The position numbers and the translations under genes are program-made. Below, one piece after another: positions 1-9,139 of a DNA stretch of 64,000 bases. The stretch is from Blastopirellula sediminis (GTDB lineage Bacteria; Planctomycetota; Planctomycetia; Pirellulales; Pirellulaceae), in the NCBI RefSeq assembly GCF_020966755.1, contig NZ_JAJKFT010000004.1:1674001-1738000 (forward strand), given 5' to 3'. The notes beneath the pieces were generated by a model. That model ran no database searches, was not told where the DNA came from, and saw only the letters and a program-made list of their open reading frames with translations. Each line of letters starts with the position of its first letter. Position 1 is the stretch's first letter.

Positions 1-1
1 G

Positions 2-55
2 ACGCTGCTCGCGCGCGTCGTGCTGAGCCTGGACGAAACGATCACCAAAGAGTAG
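2..55 (+). CDS. C-terminal tail of a PSD1/DUF1553-type planctomycete protein (partial)
   Basis: Only the last 17 codons are inside the window. The readable end is LLARVVLSLDETITKE followed by TAG. It closely resembles the C-terminus of the complete DUF1549/DUF1553 protein at 3773-6883, which ends HLILNLDEFVTVE. A DUF1501 gene follows 31 bp downstream, the usual partner of this family, so I infer the end of a PSCyt1/DUF1549/DUF1553 protein. The identification rests on this short tail and on gene order; everything upstream is missing. Confidence 0.6.
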   Translation, partial: TLLARVVLSLDETITKE

Positions 56-86
56 TTCCACGCGATGTGGAAAGGAAATAGAGACG

Positions 87-1490
87 ATGAGCGGTAACGA
101 GATTTCCCGGCGATGGTTCATGCGGGACTGCGGCGTTGGCCTGGGCGCGATTGCGCTGGCCGATTTGCTGCGCGGCGAAACGTCAGCGGCGACGGTCGAT
201 CCGCTGGCGGAGAAGAAGCCCCACTTTGCCGGCAAGGCGAAGAACGTCATCTACTTGTTTATGGCTGGCGCGCCGAGCCATCTGGAGATGTTCGACTACA
301 AGCCGCAGTTGGCGAAGTTCGACGGAACGTTGCCTCCGGCCGACCTGCTGAAAGGTTACCGCGCGGCGTTCATCAATCCAAACTCGAAGCTGCTGGGGCC
401 GAAGTTCAAGTTCGAAAAGCATGGCCAGTGCGGCGCCGAGATCTCGGAACTGCTACCCCACACGGCGAAGATCGCCGACCAGATGACGATCGTCAAAGCG
501 ATGAAGACCGACGCGTTCAATCACGCGCCGGCGCAGATCATGATGAACACCGGCTCGACGTTGTTCGGTAAGCCGAGCTTGGGCGCGTGGACGTTGTACG
601 GGCTTGGCTCGGAGTCGCGCAATCTGCCGGGCTTCGTCGTTTTCAGCTCCGGTAAAAAAGGGCCGAGCGGCGGTTCGAGCAACTGGGGAAGCGGCTTTCT
701 GCCGACCGTTTATCAAGGGGTGCAGCTTCGCAACGTCGGCGATCCGGTTCTTTATCTTTCGAACCCCAGCGGAATCGACGCCGCCGTGCAACGCGATTCG
801 CTCGATGCGATCAATCAGCTAAATCAGATGCGGTTAGAGACGACCGGCGATCCGGAAATCGCGACCCGGATCAACTCGTTCGAGATGGCGTACCGGATGC
901 AATCGAGCGGGCCGGAACTGATGGACGTTTCGTCGGAGCCGCAGCATATTCTCGACATGTACGGAGTCGAGCCTGACAAACCGTCGTTTGCGAAAAACTG
1001 TTTACTGGCGCGACGTTTGATCGAGCGAGGAACGCGGTTCGTGCAGCTCTTCCACGAAGCGTGGGACCAGCATGGCAACTTGAAGAAGGATATCGAAGCG
1101 AACTGCCTGGCGACCGATCAGGCGTGCGCGGCATTGGTGCAAGATCTCAAGCAGCGGGGGATGCTCGACGATACGCTGGTGATTTGGGGGGGCGAATTTG
1201 GACGAACGCCGATGGTGCAAGGGGGAGGCGACGACGGTCGCGACCATCATCCCAATGCGTTCACCATCTGGATGGCCGGCGGCGGAACCAAGCCGGGCGT
1301 TTCGTACGGCGAGACCGACGACTTCGGCTTCAACACGATCAAAGACCAGGTCCACGTGCATGACCTGCACGCAACGATCCTTCACTTGCTTGGCTTCGAC
1401 CACAATCGGCTGTCGGTCAAATTTCAAGGGCTCAGCCAGAAGCTGACCGGCGTCGAGCCGGCCCGCGTGGTGAAGGAAATCTTGGCGTAG
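87..1490 (+). CDS. DUF1501 family secreted protein (Tat signal)
   Basis: This is a full-length DUF1501 protein of 467 residues, a family with an alkaline-phosphatase/sulfatase-like fold and no firmly assigned reaction. A twin-arginine export signal is visible at the N-terminus (SRRWFMRD, then a hydrophobic stretch to about residue 33). Family motifs are YLFMAGAPSHLEMFD near residue 55, WGGEFGRTP near 367, GRDHHPN near 386 and VHVHDLHAT near 422; the Asp/His-rich motifs are the presumed metal ligands. The ATG follows a purine-rich AGGAAA stretch. It lies 31 bp after the end of a probable DUF1553 protein, so the two are probably co-transcribed. In planctomycetes these pairs are abundant and inferred to act outside the cytoplasm on polymers such as sulfated glycans, but the substrate is unknown. 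Confidence 0.93.
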   Translation: MSGNEISRRWFMRDCGVGLGAIALADLLRGETSAATVDPLAEKKPHFAGKAKNVIYLFMAGAPSHLEMFDYKPQLAKFDGTLPPADLLKGYRAAFINPNSKLLGPKFKFEKHGQCGAEISELLPHTAKIADQMTIVKAMKTDAFNHAPAQIMMNTGSTLFGKPSLGAWTLYGLGSESRNLPGFVVFSSGKKGPSGGSSNWGSGFLPTVYQGVQLRNVGDPVLYLSNPSGIDAAVQRDSLDAINQLNQMRLETTGDPEIATRINSFEMAYRMQSSGPELMDVSSEPQHILDMYGVEPDKPSFAKNCLLARRLIERGTRFVQLFHEAWDQHGNLKKDIEANCLATDQACAALVQDLKQRGMLDDTLVIWGGEFGRTPMVQGGGDDGRDHHPNAFTIWMAGGGTKPGVSYGETDDFGFNTIKDQVHVHDLHATILHLLGFDHNRLSVKFQGLSQKLTGVEPARVVKEILA

Positions 1491-1498
1491 AAAAGGTC

Positions 1499-1565
1499 GT
1501 AGGGCAGGCCGTGGCTGCCGCTCTTCTTGCGGGCGTATTCATTTGGCAGGCACGGCCTGCCCTAC
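1499..1565. terminator. Long inverted repeat between convergent genes
   Basis: The arms at 1499-1519 and 1545-1565 are complementary over 21 nt with one mismatch, around a 25-nt loop. They sit between the stop of the DUF1501 gene (1490) and the stop of the convergent FecR/LamG gene (1570). Position and symmetry suggest a bidirectional terminator. There is no clear T-run. The right arm is an exact copy of 52456-52476, so it may instead be a dispersed REP-like repeat. Confidence 0.6.
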
Positions 1566-1569
1566 ATCT

Positions 1570-3090
1570 TTAGAAATTCTTGCCGGCGTCGTAGGCCTGG
1601 CGGATTTCATCGTCGGTGAAGAGTCGCGAGAAGACCCCCATCTCGTCGATGCGACCGCGCAGTTGACGCGAATATTGAACGTCGTCCGGCTTGTCTCCTC
1701 CGGTCATGGCGTAGGCGCCGATCGAACAAGGTCCAAAGCGAACTGGCGTATCGACGTCCCAGATCGCCTGACCGACTTCGACGCCGTTGAGGAAATAGGT
1801 GGAGACCTTCTTCTCGCGATCGAGTCGCGCGGCGACATGGGTCCAGTGGTTCGAAGGAATCGTCTTGGTGGTGGTGATCGCATACGCATCGGCGATGCCG
1901 ACCCGCAGTTCGCCGTTGCGGAGGAGGTTCCAGTGATGCTCGCCGGTCTCGTAGTCGCGCGAGTTGAAGAGGGCCTGGATCGCGTGATCGTAGCGATGGA
2001 CCTGGACCCAGCCCATGATCGTCACTTCGTCATATTCGCCGGTAATATCGAGGTCGATCCGCGCGTCGCCATGCTCCAGCAGCAGCGCCCCTTTTTCGGG
2101 CCAACGACCGGTCGCCCAGATTCCTTCCTTCACGTCGCCGGCGGGCAACTTCGGATTCTTGGCGCGGTTGAGGATCGTGTTGGGATCCCCTTCCTTCGGC
2201 TCAAAGTCGAAATAGAAGATCGCGGAAGGATCTTTCCGAAGGTTCTCGCTTTGGGCGAGCCAATGCCGGTAACCGATGGACGTGCCGGTGGCGAACGCGT
2301 CTTCGTTGGCGGCGATGGTGCGCGGCTTGGCGTCCCCTTTCCACGCGATCGCCTGATTCTCTTCCATCAGTTCCGGCGGTTGATTCGGTTCATGGAGACG
2401 GACCTCGCCGGCGAAGACGTGGAGCTCGCCGTTTTGCGCTTCGTCGACGACGACGCCGAACTCGGTTCCCAGGTCTTCCACTTCCAGCTTCGAAGTGGCG
2501 ATAACGAAACCATGCCCTTCTTCCGGCACGATCGCGCGAGCGCGGCCGAGCTCCAGTTCCATTCGCTTGGCGTTGATCAAGGTGAAGCGCGCGGGACTTT
2601 CGACGGAAACCGAGACGCCATTGGCGAACGCTAACGTGACGGCGCCTTCGGTCAGGCGATACTCGCCCCGTTTGAATTGATCCAACTGCGGAGCGAAGCC
2701 CTCTTCAAAGCGATAGTGATAGCCGACGTCGAGCTGCGCGAGGGAGCGAATCGTCGTGGGGTTTAGATGCGCGCTATCCAGATGCGAACGACCGGGGGAC
2801 CAGTTGGCGAAGTAGACGCCGCCGACAATTAGCAGCGATGCGGCGAGCGCCGCAAGCCAGCCGAGCTGCGCCATTTGTCCTGACTCGCGCGAGCCTGACT
2901 TCGAGCGCGATTCGCCGCTGGCGAGATAGCGGAGCTCGGAGTCGATCATCGCCGCGTTGCGGAAACGCTCCCGCGCTGCGGCGTCCGCCTTCAACGTGGC
3001 GGTCAGTTCGGCTTGTTCCTGGTCGTCGAGTTGGCCGAGAAAATGCTTCTCGATCAGTTCGTCGACTCGCTCTTTGGACTGGTCGTTCAT
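1570..3090 (-). CDS. FecR-domain membrane protein with C-terminal LamG domain
   Basis: This is a putative sigma-factor-linked sensor of 506 residues. The N-terminal cytoplasmic part (NDQSKERVDELIEKHFLGQL) resembles anti-sigma N-termini. One transmembrane segment follows around residue 80 (LAALAASLLIVGGVYFA). A FecR-like beta domain spans roughly residues 120-230 (LAFANGVSVSVESPARFTL; LEVEDLGTEFGVVV). The C-terminal half is LamG/concanavalin-like (ITGEYDEVTIMGWVQV, HVAARLDREKKVSTYFLNG). I start it at the ATG at 3090, not the in-frame codon at 3120, because that ATG overlaps the sigma-factor stop as ATGA, implying translational coupling. The family role inferred is to hold or modulate the partner sigma factor in response to an envelope or glycan signal. 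Confidence 0.88.
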   Translation of the reverse strand: MNDQSKERVDELIEKHFLGQLDDQEQAELTATLKADAAARERFRNAAMIDSELRYLASGESRSKSGSRESGQMAQLGWLAALAASLLIVGGVYFANWSPGRSHLDSAHLNPTTIRSLAQLDVGYHYRFEEGFAPQLDQFKRGEYRLTEGAVTLAFANGVSVSVESPARFTLINAKRMELELGRARAIVPEEGHGFVIATSKLEVEDLGTEFGVVVDEAQNGELHVFAGEVRLHEPNQPPELMEENQAIAWKGDAKPRTIAANEDAFATGTSIGYRHWLAQSENLRKDPSAIFYFDFEPKEGDPNTILNRAKNPKLPAGDVKEGIWATGRWPEKGALLLEHGDARIDLDITGEYDEVTIMGWVQVHRYDHAIQALFNSRDYETGEHHWNLLRNGELRVGIADAYAITTTKTIPSNHWTHVAARLDREKKVSTYFLNGVEVGQAIWDVDTPVRFGPCSIGAYAMTGGDKPDDVQYSRQLRGRIDEMGVFSRLFTDDEIRQAYDAGKNF

Positions 3091-3599
3091 CTTGGCGTAC
3101 CCAATCTTAGATGGACGCAATCGTGCAACTTCAGGCGGAGGCGCCCCAAACGTTTGTAGAGGCTGTTGGCCGTTTTGCCGGCCGCTTCTGCGATTGATTT
3201 TACCGCATCGTCGCGCATGTAGGGGGCGAGCAGTAGCGTCCGGTGTTCGGTGGAGAACTTTTCGAGGCAGGCCTGCACCGCCGAGCGCCGTTCGGCGTGC
3301 AGGTCGGCGGGCGTCGACGACTCTTCTACCGCGATCAGCTCGACCAGTTCGTCATCGAGCAACAACCGATCGCGGCTCAGGCTGCGGCGGTACTTGAGGA
3401 TCTCAAACCGCAGGATCACTTTCGCCCAGGGTAAAAACTCGTCGTCGCTGCGCAGTTGATCGATCTTCCGCCACATTACCAGACTCGATTCTTGCAAGAC
3501 GTCGTCGACGGCGTCCCAAGTCGGCAAGCAGGCGCGTGCGACGCCGGCCAACTCGCGCTCGTGCTGCAAAAACAGGGATAAAAAGCGTTCTTCGTTCAA
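3087..3599 (-). CDS. ECF-type RNA polymerase sigma-70 factor
   Basis: This 170-residue protein has the two-domain ECF layout. Region 2 is around residues 10-75 (DAVDDVLQESSLVMWRKID, WAKVILRFEILKYRR). Region 4 is around residues 110-165 (FSTEHRTLLLAPYM, SIAEAAGKTANSLYKRLGRL), with a helix-turn-helix. It belongs to the sigma family common in planctomycetes and verrucomicrobia. It overlaps the FecR/LamG gene by 4 nt, so the pair is one regulatory unit. It is divergent from the cytochrome/DUF1501 operon starting at 3773, which is a plausible target, though no promoter motif proves this. Confidence 0.92.
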   Translation of the reverse strand: MNEERFLSLFLQHERELAGVARACLPTWDAVDDVLQESSLVMWRKIDQLRSDDEFLPWAKVILRFEILKYRRSLSRDRLLLDDELVELIAVEESSTPADLHAERRSAVQACLEKFSTEHRTLLLAPYMRDDAVKSIAEAAGKTANSLYKRLGRLRLKLHDCVHLRLGTPR

Positions 3600-3772
3600 A
3601 TCGGAGCTGCCTGGGAGAGATGCGGCTACTTCCTAACTCCCGGTTATGACACGATCTGCCGGGGGAAAGCTTGCGAATTGCAAAAATAGGGCGGCAGGTA
3701 TTCCGTCGAGGGGGAGTAAGATGGTGACCGAGGACCGGCCCTGCCAACTTCCCCCCTCCTAGGAATGGTGTT

Positions 3773-6700
3773 TTGCTACCAACTGCCACGCGACCGCTGG
3801 CGGCGATCTCCGTTTTGCTGACGTTTGCGCTGTCAGCCGCCGCCGACGAAACGATCGACTTTCGCAGCCAGGTTCAGCCGATTCTAGCGGACCGCTGTTT
3901 TCATTGTCACGGACCCGACGCGAAGAACCAGGAATCGGCCTTCCGGTTGGATAGTCAGCAGAACTTGTTTGCCGATTTAGGGGGGTATGCGGCGGTCGTC
4001 CCAGGCGACTTGGAGAAGAGCGAGCTCCACGCGCGGATTCATAGCGCAGACGCTTCAGCCCTGATGCCGCCGGCCGACAGCAATCGTTCGTTGACGGAGG
4101 AAGAGAAGCGAATCCTTGACCTGTGGATTCAGCAAGGCGCCGTCTATCAAGGTCATTGGGCCTTCTCGCCGCCGGAGCGAAGCGAAGTTCCGCGGGAGGC
4201 GATCGCCGCGAGCGATTGGTCGGCCGAGACGAAAGCCCTTTGGTCGCAGAATCCGATCGACGCGTTTCTCGCGCGGCGCTTGATCGAACAGAAACTGCAG
4301 CCTTCTCCCGAAGCGGATCCGGCGACGTTACTGCGCCGCGCTTCCCTCACTCTGACCGGATTGTTGCCGCCGCCAGCGCTGCACGATCGCTTCGTGAAAG
4401 ATCCGACCGCCGAGAACTACGCCGCTGCGATCGACGAGTTGATGCGGTCCGACGCCTACGCCGAGCGGCAGACGCTCCATTGGCTCGACGCGGCACGCTA
4501 CGCCGATACCGATGGCTACCAAAACGATAGCGAGCGGACCAACTGGCCGTGGCGCGACTGGGTGATCGCGGCGATGCAAAGCAACATGCCGTTCGATCAA
4601 TTCACGATTGAGCAACTCGCCGGCGATATGCTGCCGGGCGCCACCGACTCACAACGATTGGCGACCGCCTTCAACCGCAACCATCGGCAAAACGCCGAGG
4701 GAGGCGCCTTGGCTGCAGAGTTTTTCGTCGAGAACGTAATCGACCGCGTCGAGACGACGTCGACCGTCTGGCTCGGTCTAACGATGGGGTGTGCCCGTTG
4801 TCACGATCACAAGTACGATCCGCTCAGCCAACGCGAGTTCTATCAGCTGTTCGGCTATTTCAACAACATCGGCGAGGCGGGCGTCGGCGCCGGCGTGAAA
4901 GCGAACCCGACGATTAAGGCCCATTCGCCGCTGGTGAGCGTTCCGCCGGAACTAGTTCAGAATCGCGACGCGGCGCAGCAGGAGGTCGCCAAATCGCGGG
5001 AAGCGATCGACACCCGGATGAAGAGCTGGGCCGCCGCCCAACGCGAACGGCAGACGGAGCGGGACGAAGAGTGGACCGCCGTCAACGTCGCCGATGCGAT
5101 GCTGGACGGGGACGGCAAGCTGGAAGTGAGCGAGCACCGCGTCGTCCGCTTTTCGCCGGGAGGCTCCGGTTTAAACCTGGCGTATGAACTTAAGCTGGCG
5201 CCCCAACCGTCCCACTGGACGGCGCTGAAGATCGAGGCGCTCGCGGACGGAGCGTTCGCCAAGCCGCGCCAATTGGCGCCGAGCGTCAACGGCAACTTTG
5301 TGCTGACCAATTTGGAAGTGCTGCGCGGCGGCGAGCCGCTGAAGCTTCATTCCGTTTCGGCTTCGTTTGAGCAAGCCAGCCATTCGGCCGCGTTTGCGAT
5401 CGACGACGATCCGAAAAGCGGCTGGGCCGTCTTTGATCCGCAGGCGAAAGGAGAAAGCGTCGCGCTGGTGATTCGTTTGGCGCAGCCGATCGACGTCGCC
5501 GCGGACGATTCGCTGGTGGTGCGGATGCGGTTCGACAGCCAGTACGCCAATCATGCGATCGGCAAGTTCCAGCTCTCGGCGACCTCCGATCCCGATGCCG
5601 GTCTTGCCGAATCAGATCAGTTCACTCCGGCCGTCGCGGCGGCGCTTCGCAAGGACGAAGGAAAACGAACGGCGGACGATTGGAAGAAGATCGAAGGCTT
5701 TTACGAAACGATCGACCCGCCGCTGCAAAAAGCGCAAGGCGTATTAGATGCGGCCCAGAAAAAGCTTTCGGCGGCGAGCGGCCCCGAAGTGAGCGTGATG
5801 GTGATGAATGAACGGTCGGGCGAGCCGGTCGCGACCTATCTGTTGAATCGCGGGCTATACAATGAGCCGGTGAAAGACGAACCGCTAACCCGCGGCGTGC
5901 CGACGGCGCTGGTTGGCGATGAAGGGAAGCAGCCTGGCGATCGCTTGGAACTGGCCCGGTGGATGGTCTCGCGTGAGAATCCGCTGACTGCGCGGACGAC
6001 CGTCAATCGGATTTGGCAGCAACATTTTGGCGTTGGCTTGGTGAAGACGGCGAACGACTTTGGCTTGCAGGGAGAACGCCCGAGCCATCCGGAACTGCTC
6101 GACTGGCTGGCAGTCGAATTGATTGAATCGGGCTGGGATCTGCGTCATTTGCAGCGGCTGATTGTGACCAGCGCCGCCTATCGGCAGTCGTCGCGCCATT
6201 CGGCCGAGCAAGAGGCTGTCGATCCTACAAATCGCTTGGTTGCCCGCGGACCGCGATTTCGGCTCGATGGTTTTGCGATTCGCGATATTGCCTTGCAGTC
6301 GAGCGGCCTGTTGGTAACGAAGCTCGGCGGTCCTTCGGTCAAACCGTATCAGCCCAATGGGCTGTGGGAAGTGGTTGCGGCGAACGCAGGGACCAAGTAT
6401 CGCCCCGATAGCGGCGACGGACTCTATCGCAAGAGCATGTACACCTACTGGAAGCGAGCGGTCAATCCGCCGCGGCAGACGATCTTTGACGCCGGCGGAC
6501 GCGAGGTCTGCAGCGTGCAAGCGAATCGAACCAACACGCCGCTCCAGGCGCTCGTCTTGATGAACGATCCAACGTTCATTGAGTGTGCCCGCAACTTGGC
6601 GCAGCAGGAATTGCTTGCTCACAAAGGGAACGAAGGGGCTGCTATCGCCGCCATTTATCGCGCCGCGATCGGACGCGACGCCGATGCGGAGACGCTGGCG

Positions 6701-6883
6701 ATCTTGCAGAGCAACTGGGAGTTCTTTCGCAATCACTTTGCCGAGCAGACGGAAGCGGCGAGCAAGTTGATTGCGATTGGCGCGTCAAAGGCCGATCCGC
6801 AGATTGACGCGCAGGAGTTGGCGGCGATGACGGCGGTCGCCCACTTGATTTTGAACCTTGATGAATTTGTGACGGTGGAATAA
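3773..6883 (+). CDS. PSCyt1-DUF1549-DUF1553 planctomycete cytochrome-type protein
   Basis: This is a full-length protein of 1036 residues. A Sec signal peptide covers about residues 1-24. A planctomycete cytochrome-C-type domain follows with a heme-binding CFHCH at residues 42-46. DUF1549 spans about 165-375 and carries a second CxxCH (CARCHDHKYD, from residue 340). DUF1553 spans roughly 720-980 (NPLTARTTVNRIWQQHFG; GWDLRHLQRLIVTSAAYRQS). The start is TTG, supported by AGGA about 9 nt upstream and by the signal peptide directly after it; a nearby ATG is out of frame. The stop overlaps the next ATG (TAATG), coupling it to a DUF1501 gene. These proteins are inferred to be periplasmic redox components paired with DUF1501 enzymes; the reaction is not established. 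Confidence 0.93.
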   Translation: MLPTATRPLAAISVLLTFALSAAADETIDFRSQVQPILADRCFHCHGPDAKNQESAFRLDSQQNLFADLGGYAAVVPGDLEKSELHARIHSADASALMPPADSNRSLTEEEKRILDLWIQQGAVYQGHWAFSPPERSEVPREAIAASDWSAETKALWSQNPIDAFLARRLIEQKLQPSPEADPATLLRRASLTLTGLLPPPALHDRFVKDPTAENYAAAIDELMRSDAYAERQTLHWLDAARYADTDGYQNDSERTNWPWRDWVIAAMQSNMPFDQFTIEQLAGDMLPGATDSQRLATAFNRNHRQNAEGGALAAEFFVENVIDRVETTSTVWLGLTMGCARCHDHKYDPLSQREFYQLFGYFNNIGEAGVGAGVKANPTIKAHSPLVSVPPELVQNRDAAQQEVAKSREAIDTRMKSWAAAQRERQTERDEEWTAVNVADAMLDGDGKLEVSEHRVVRFSPGGSGLNLAYELKLAPQPSHWTALKIEALADGAFAKPRQLAPSVNGNFVLTNLEVLRGGEPLKLHSVSASFEQASHSAAFAIDDDPKSGWAVFDPQAKGESVALVIRLAQPIDVAADDSLVVRMRFDSQYANHAIGKFQLSATSDPDAGLAESDQFTPAVAAALRKDEGKRTADDWKKIEGFYETIDPPLQKAQGVLDAAQKKLSAASGPEVSVMVMNERSGEPVATYLLNRGLYNEPVKDEPLTRGVPTALVGDEGKQPGDRLELARWMVSRENPLTARTTVNRIWQQHFGVGLVKTANDFGLQGERPSHPELLDWLAVELIESGWDLRHLQRLIVTSAAYRQSSRHSAEQEAVDPTNRLVARGPRFRLDGFAIRDIALQSSGLLVTKLGGPSVKPYQPNGLWEVVAANAGTKYRPDSGDGLYRKSMYTYWKRAVNPPRQTIFDAGGREVCSVQANRTNTPLQALVLMNDPTFIECARNLAQQELLAHKGNEGAAIAAIYRAAIGRDADAETLAILQSNWEFFRNHFAEQTEAASKLIAIGASKADPQIDAQELAAMTAVAHLILNLDEFVTVE

Positions 6884-8361
6884 TGAGCGCGAACGAGTTG
6901 ACGCAAGAAGGCCGCATGATGCTGACGCGGCGCCGCTTTTTCGGCCGCACCGCTTCCGGCGTAGGAGTCGCTGCGCTCGCATCGCTGTTGGGAGAGAACG
7001 CGCTGGCGGCGAATGACGATGCGGCGATCGCCCCACCGACTGGTTTGCTCAAAGCGTATCACCATGCCCCGAAGGCGAAGCGGGTGATCTATCTGTTCCA
7101 GAGCGGCGCGCCGTCGCAGCAGGAACTGTTCGATCCGAAGCCGGTCCTGCGCGAGAATGAAGGGAAAGATCTGAAAGATTTCGTCGAGATGACGCAGCGG
7201 GTCACTGGGATGACCGCCGGACAGAAGTCTTTTCCGCTCGCCGGATCGCGGTATGGCTTTTCCAAAATGGGCGAGTCGGGGATCGAGCTCGGCAATGAGC
7301 TGCTGCCGAAGATCTCGACGCTTGTCGACGACATGTGCCTGATCCGTTCGATGCACACCGAAGCGATCAATCATGACCCGGCGATGACCTTCTTTCAGAC
7401 CGGCAATCAGCTGCCTGGTCGTCCTAGCGCCGGGGCTTGGCTCCATTACGGGCTCGGCACGCTCAATGAAAACCTTCCGACCTTCATTACGATGGTGTCC
7501 CGCGGATCGGGACGCCCGAACTGTCAGCCGCTTTATGATCGGTTGTGGGGAAGCGGCTTTCTGCCGTCGACTTATGCCGGCGTCAAACTGATGAGCGTCG
7601 GCGATCCGGTGCTGTATCTCAGCAATCCGGAGGGACTCGATTCGACGGCACGCCGGCGGATGCTCGACGACCTGGCGAAGCTGAACCAGAAGAAGCTCGA
7701 CGAGTTCGCTGATCCGGAGATTCATACCCGGATCCAACAGTACGAACTGGCCTATCGGATGCAAACGTCGGTGCCGGAGTTGACCGATTTCTCCGACGAA
7801 CCGCAGCACGTGCTCGACGCTTATGGGCCTGACGTGCAGAAGCGGGGAAGCTACGCCTACAACTGCCTGCTGGCGCGACGATTGGCCGAACGGGACGTGC
7901 GGTTCATCCAGCTGTTCCACATGGGTTGGGATCAGCATTTCACGCTGCCGAAGCAATTGCCGGGACAATGCCGCGACGTCGATCAGGCGACGACGGCGCT
8001 GGTCAACGATCTGAAGCATCGCGGCTTGCTGGAAGATACGCTGGTCGTCTGGGGGGGCGAGTTCGGGCGAACTTCGTATTGCCAGGGGACGCTCAATGCC
8101 GAGACCTACGGCCGCGACCATCATCCCCGCTGTTTCTCGCTCTGGATGACCGGTGCCGGCGTCAAGCCAGGGATGACCTACGGCGCGACCGACGACGTCT
8201 GCTACAACATCACGGAAAACCCGGTCCACGTGCATGACCTGCACGCGACGATGTTGCATCTATTGGGCATCGACCACACGCGCCTCACCTATCGCTTCCA
8301 GGGACGCTACTTTCGGCTGACCGACGTCCATGGGGAAGTGGTGCGCGACATTTTGACGTAG
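6883..8361 (+). CDS. DUF1501 family secreted protein (second copy)
   Basis: This 492-residue DUF1501 protein is paired with the upstream cytochrome-type gene through a 1-nt TAATG overlap. A Tat signal is clear: MLTRRRFFGRTASGVGVAAL. The true start may therefore be ATG 6916 or 6919, which follow AGAAGG; the ATG at 6883 is kept because of the overlap. Family motifs are present: YLFQSGAPSQQELFDPKP, WGGEFGRTSY near residue 391, YGRDHHPR near 409 and VHVHDLHAT near 448. It shares its domain architecture with the copy at 87-1490 but is clearly diverged, so this is not a recent duplication. Confidence 0.93.
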   Translation: MSANELTQEGRMMLTRRRFFGRTASGVGVAALASLLGENALAANDDAAIAPPTGLLKAYHHAPKAKRVIYLFQSGAPSQQELFDPKPVLRENEGKDLKDFVEMTQRVTGMTAGQKSFPLAGSRYGFSKMGESGIELGNELLPKISTLVDDMCLIRSMHTEAINHDPAMTFFQTGNQLPGRPSAGAWLHYGLGTLNENLPTFITMVSRGSGRPNCQPLYDRLWGSGFLPSTYAGVKLMSVGDPVLYLSNPEGLDSTARRRMLDDLAKLNQKKLDEFADPEIHTRIQQYELAYRMQTSVPELTDFSDEPQHVLDAYGPDVQKRGSYAYNCLLARRLAERDVRFIQLFHMGWDQHFTLPKQLPGQCRDVDQATTALVNDLKHRGLLEDTLVVWGGEFGRTSYCQGTLNAETYGRDHHPRCFSLWMTGAGVKPGMTYGATDDVCYNITENPVHVHDLHATMLHLLGIDHTRLTYRFQGRYFRLTDVHGEVVRDILT

Positions 8362-8372
8362 CGACTTCAATT

Positions 8373-9011
8373 CTAGCCAGGCGAAACGAATAGCTCCGAC
8401 GTCAGTTCAATCTGGCCGTCGACGACATGCACGCGCAGGAGCAACAGTGGCATCTTTCGCGTTTGCGTATGGGCGATGAAGAGTGCGGTTCCGCCAAGTC
8501 GTCGCACGTTCAAGTCGACGTCATGCCGGATCAAGCTGAGTGCCGCGTCGCTGGCGTCTAAGATCGCCAGGCTCGTTTCTTCGAATCGATCCTCGCGAAT
8601 CTCGGCCGCGGTGACGACTCGCTCTTCAATGACGTTGTCGCGCTCGAGCGCTGCCAAGGCGACTTGCTTTTCCTCTGCGGTAAAGTCGGGGACCGATTCT
8701 TCCTGGGCGTTCAGGAAATCCTCGCGCGGTTGAGGAAGAAAGACGCGGTGGGTATAGCCGCCGTTTGCAAGCGCCTCGGCAAACGCCAGATCGGCGCCGA
8801 TCGCGACCTGCGAGATTCCGCAAAAGGATTGATCGGGCTGCAGTCCCAAAGGGTTCCGTAGCCCTTCGATTTGTTGTCGCAACTGCACGACGAGTTGCTT
8901 TTCGAGCGTGGGGATCTGCGCTGGCGGAATCGAATCGTCAAAGAGACGTCGCGAGCCGGCGAAGCCCAGTTGAACCGCAACTGGTCGGCCGTTCGGCTGT
9001 TGATCTGTCAT
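8373..9011 (-). CDS. Small Rossmann-like protein resembling the SLOG family
   Basis: This 212-residue soluble protein has no signal peptide. The N-terminus reads VAVQLGFAGSRRLF, like the first strand and glycine loop of SLOG/DprA-like Rossmann domains. The segment SQVAIGADLAFAEALANGGY, then HRVFLPQPREDFL, resembles the GAD...LP...F pattern of SLOG proteins that bind nucleotide-derived ligands. A further strand-like segment, ETSLAILDASDAALSLI, follows. I start it at the ATG at 9011 because the in-frame extension upstream looks non-coding. It is convergent with the DUF1501 gene with an 11-bp gap and has no operon partner. The SLOG assignment comes from motif reading only; the ligand and role are unknown. 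Confidence 0.7.
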   Translation of the reverse strand: MTDQQPNGRPVAVQLGFAGSRRLFDDSIPPAQIPTLEKQLVVQLRQQIEGLRNPLGLQPDQSFCGISQVAIGADLAFAEALANGGYTHRVFLPQPREDFLNAQEESVPDFTAEEKQVALAALERDNVIEERVVTAAEIREDRFEETSLAILDASDAALSLIRHDVDLNVRRLGGTALFIAHTQTRKMPLLLLRVHVVDGQIELTSELFVSPG

Positions 9012-9139
9012 CGCGCTTCCAGATAAGAGACGTTTGCAAGCGGAAGGGGGTTCGTGCGGAACGTAGGATCGAACCAAAGATTTTACGAACTACTAACGGA
9101 GGACGCTACGAGTTTCCGGGGAAGGATCTTCATCGCTGA

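Noticed and set aside
1543-2634. 363-codon plus-strand frame
   Set aside because: Antisense to the FecR/LamG gene; the opposite strand carries recognisable domains.
6733-8259. 508-codon minus-strand frame
   Set aside because: Antisense to the DUF1501 gene with its full motif set; low-complexity Arg/Gln-rich translation.
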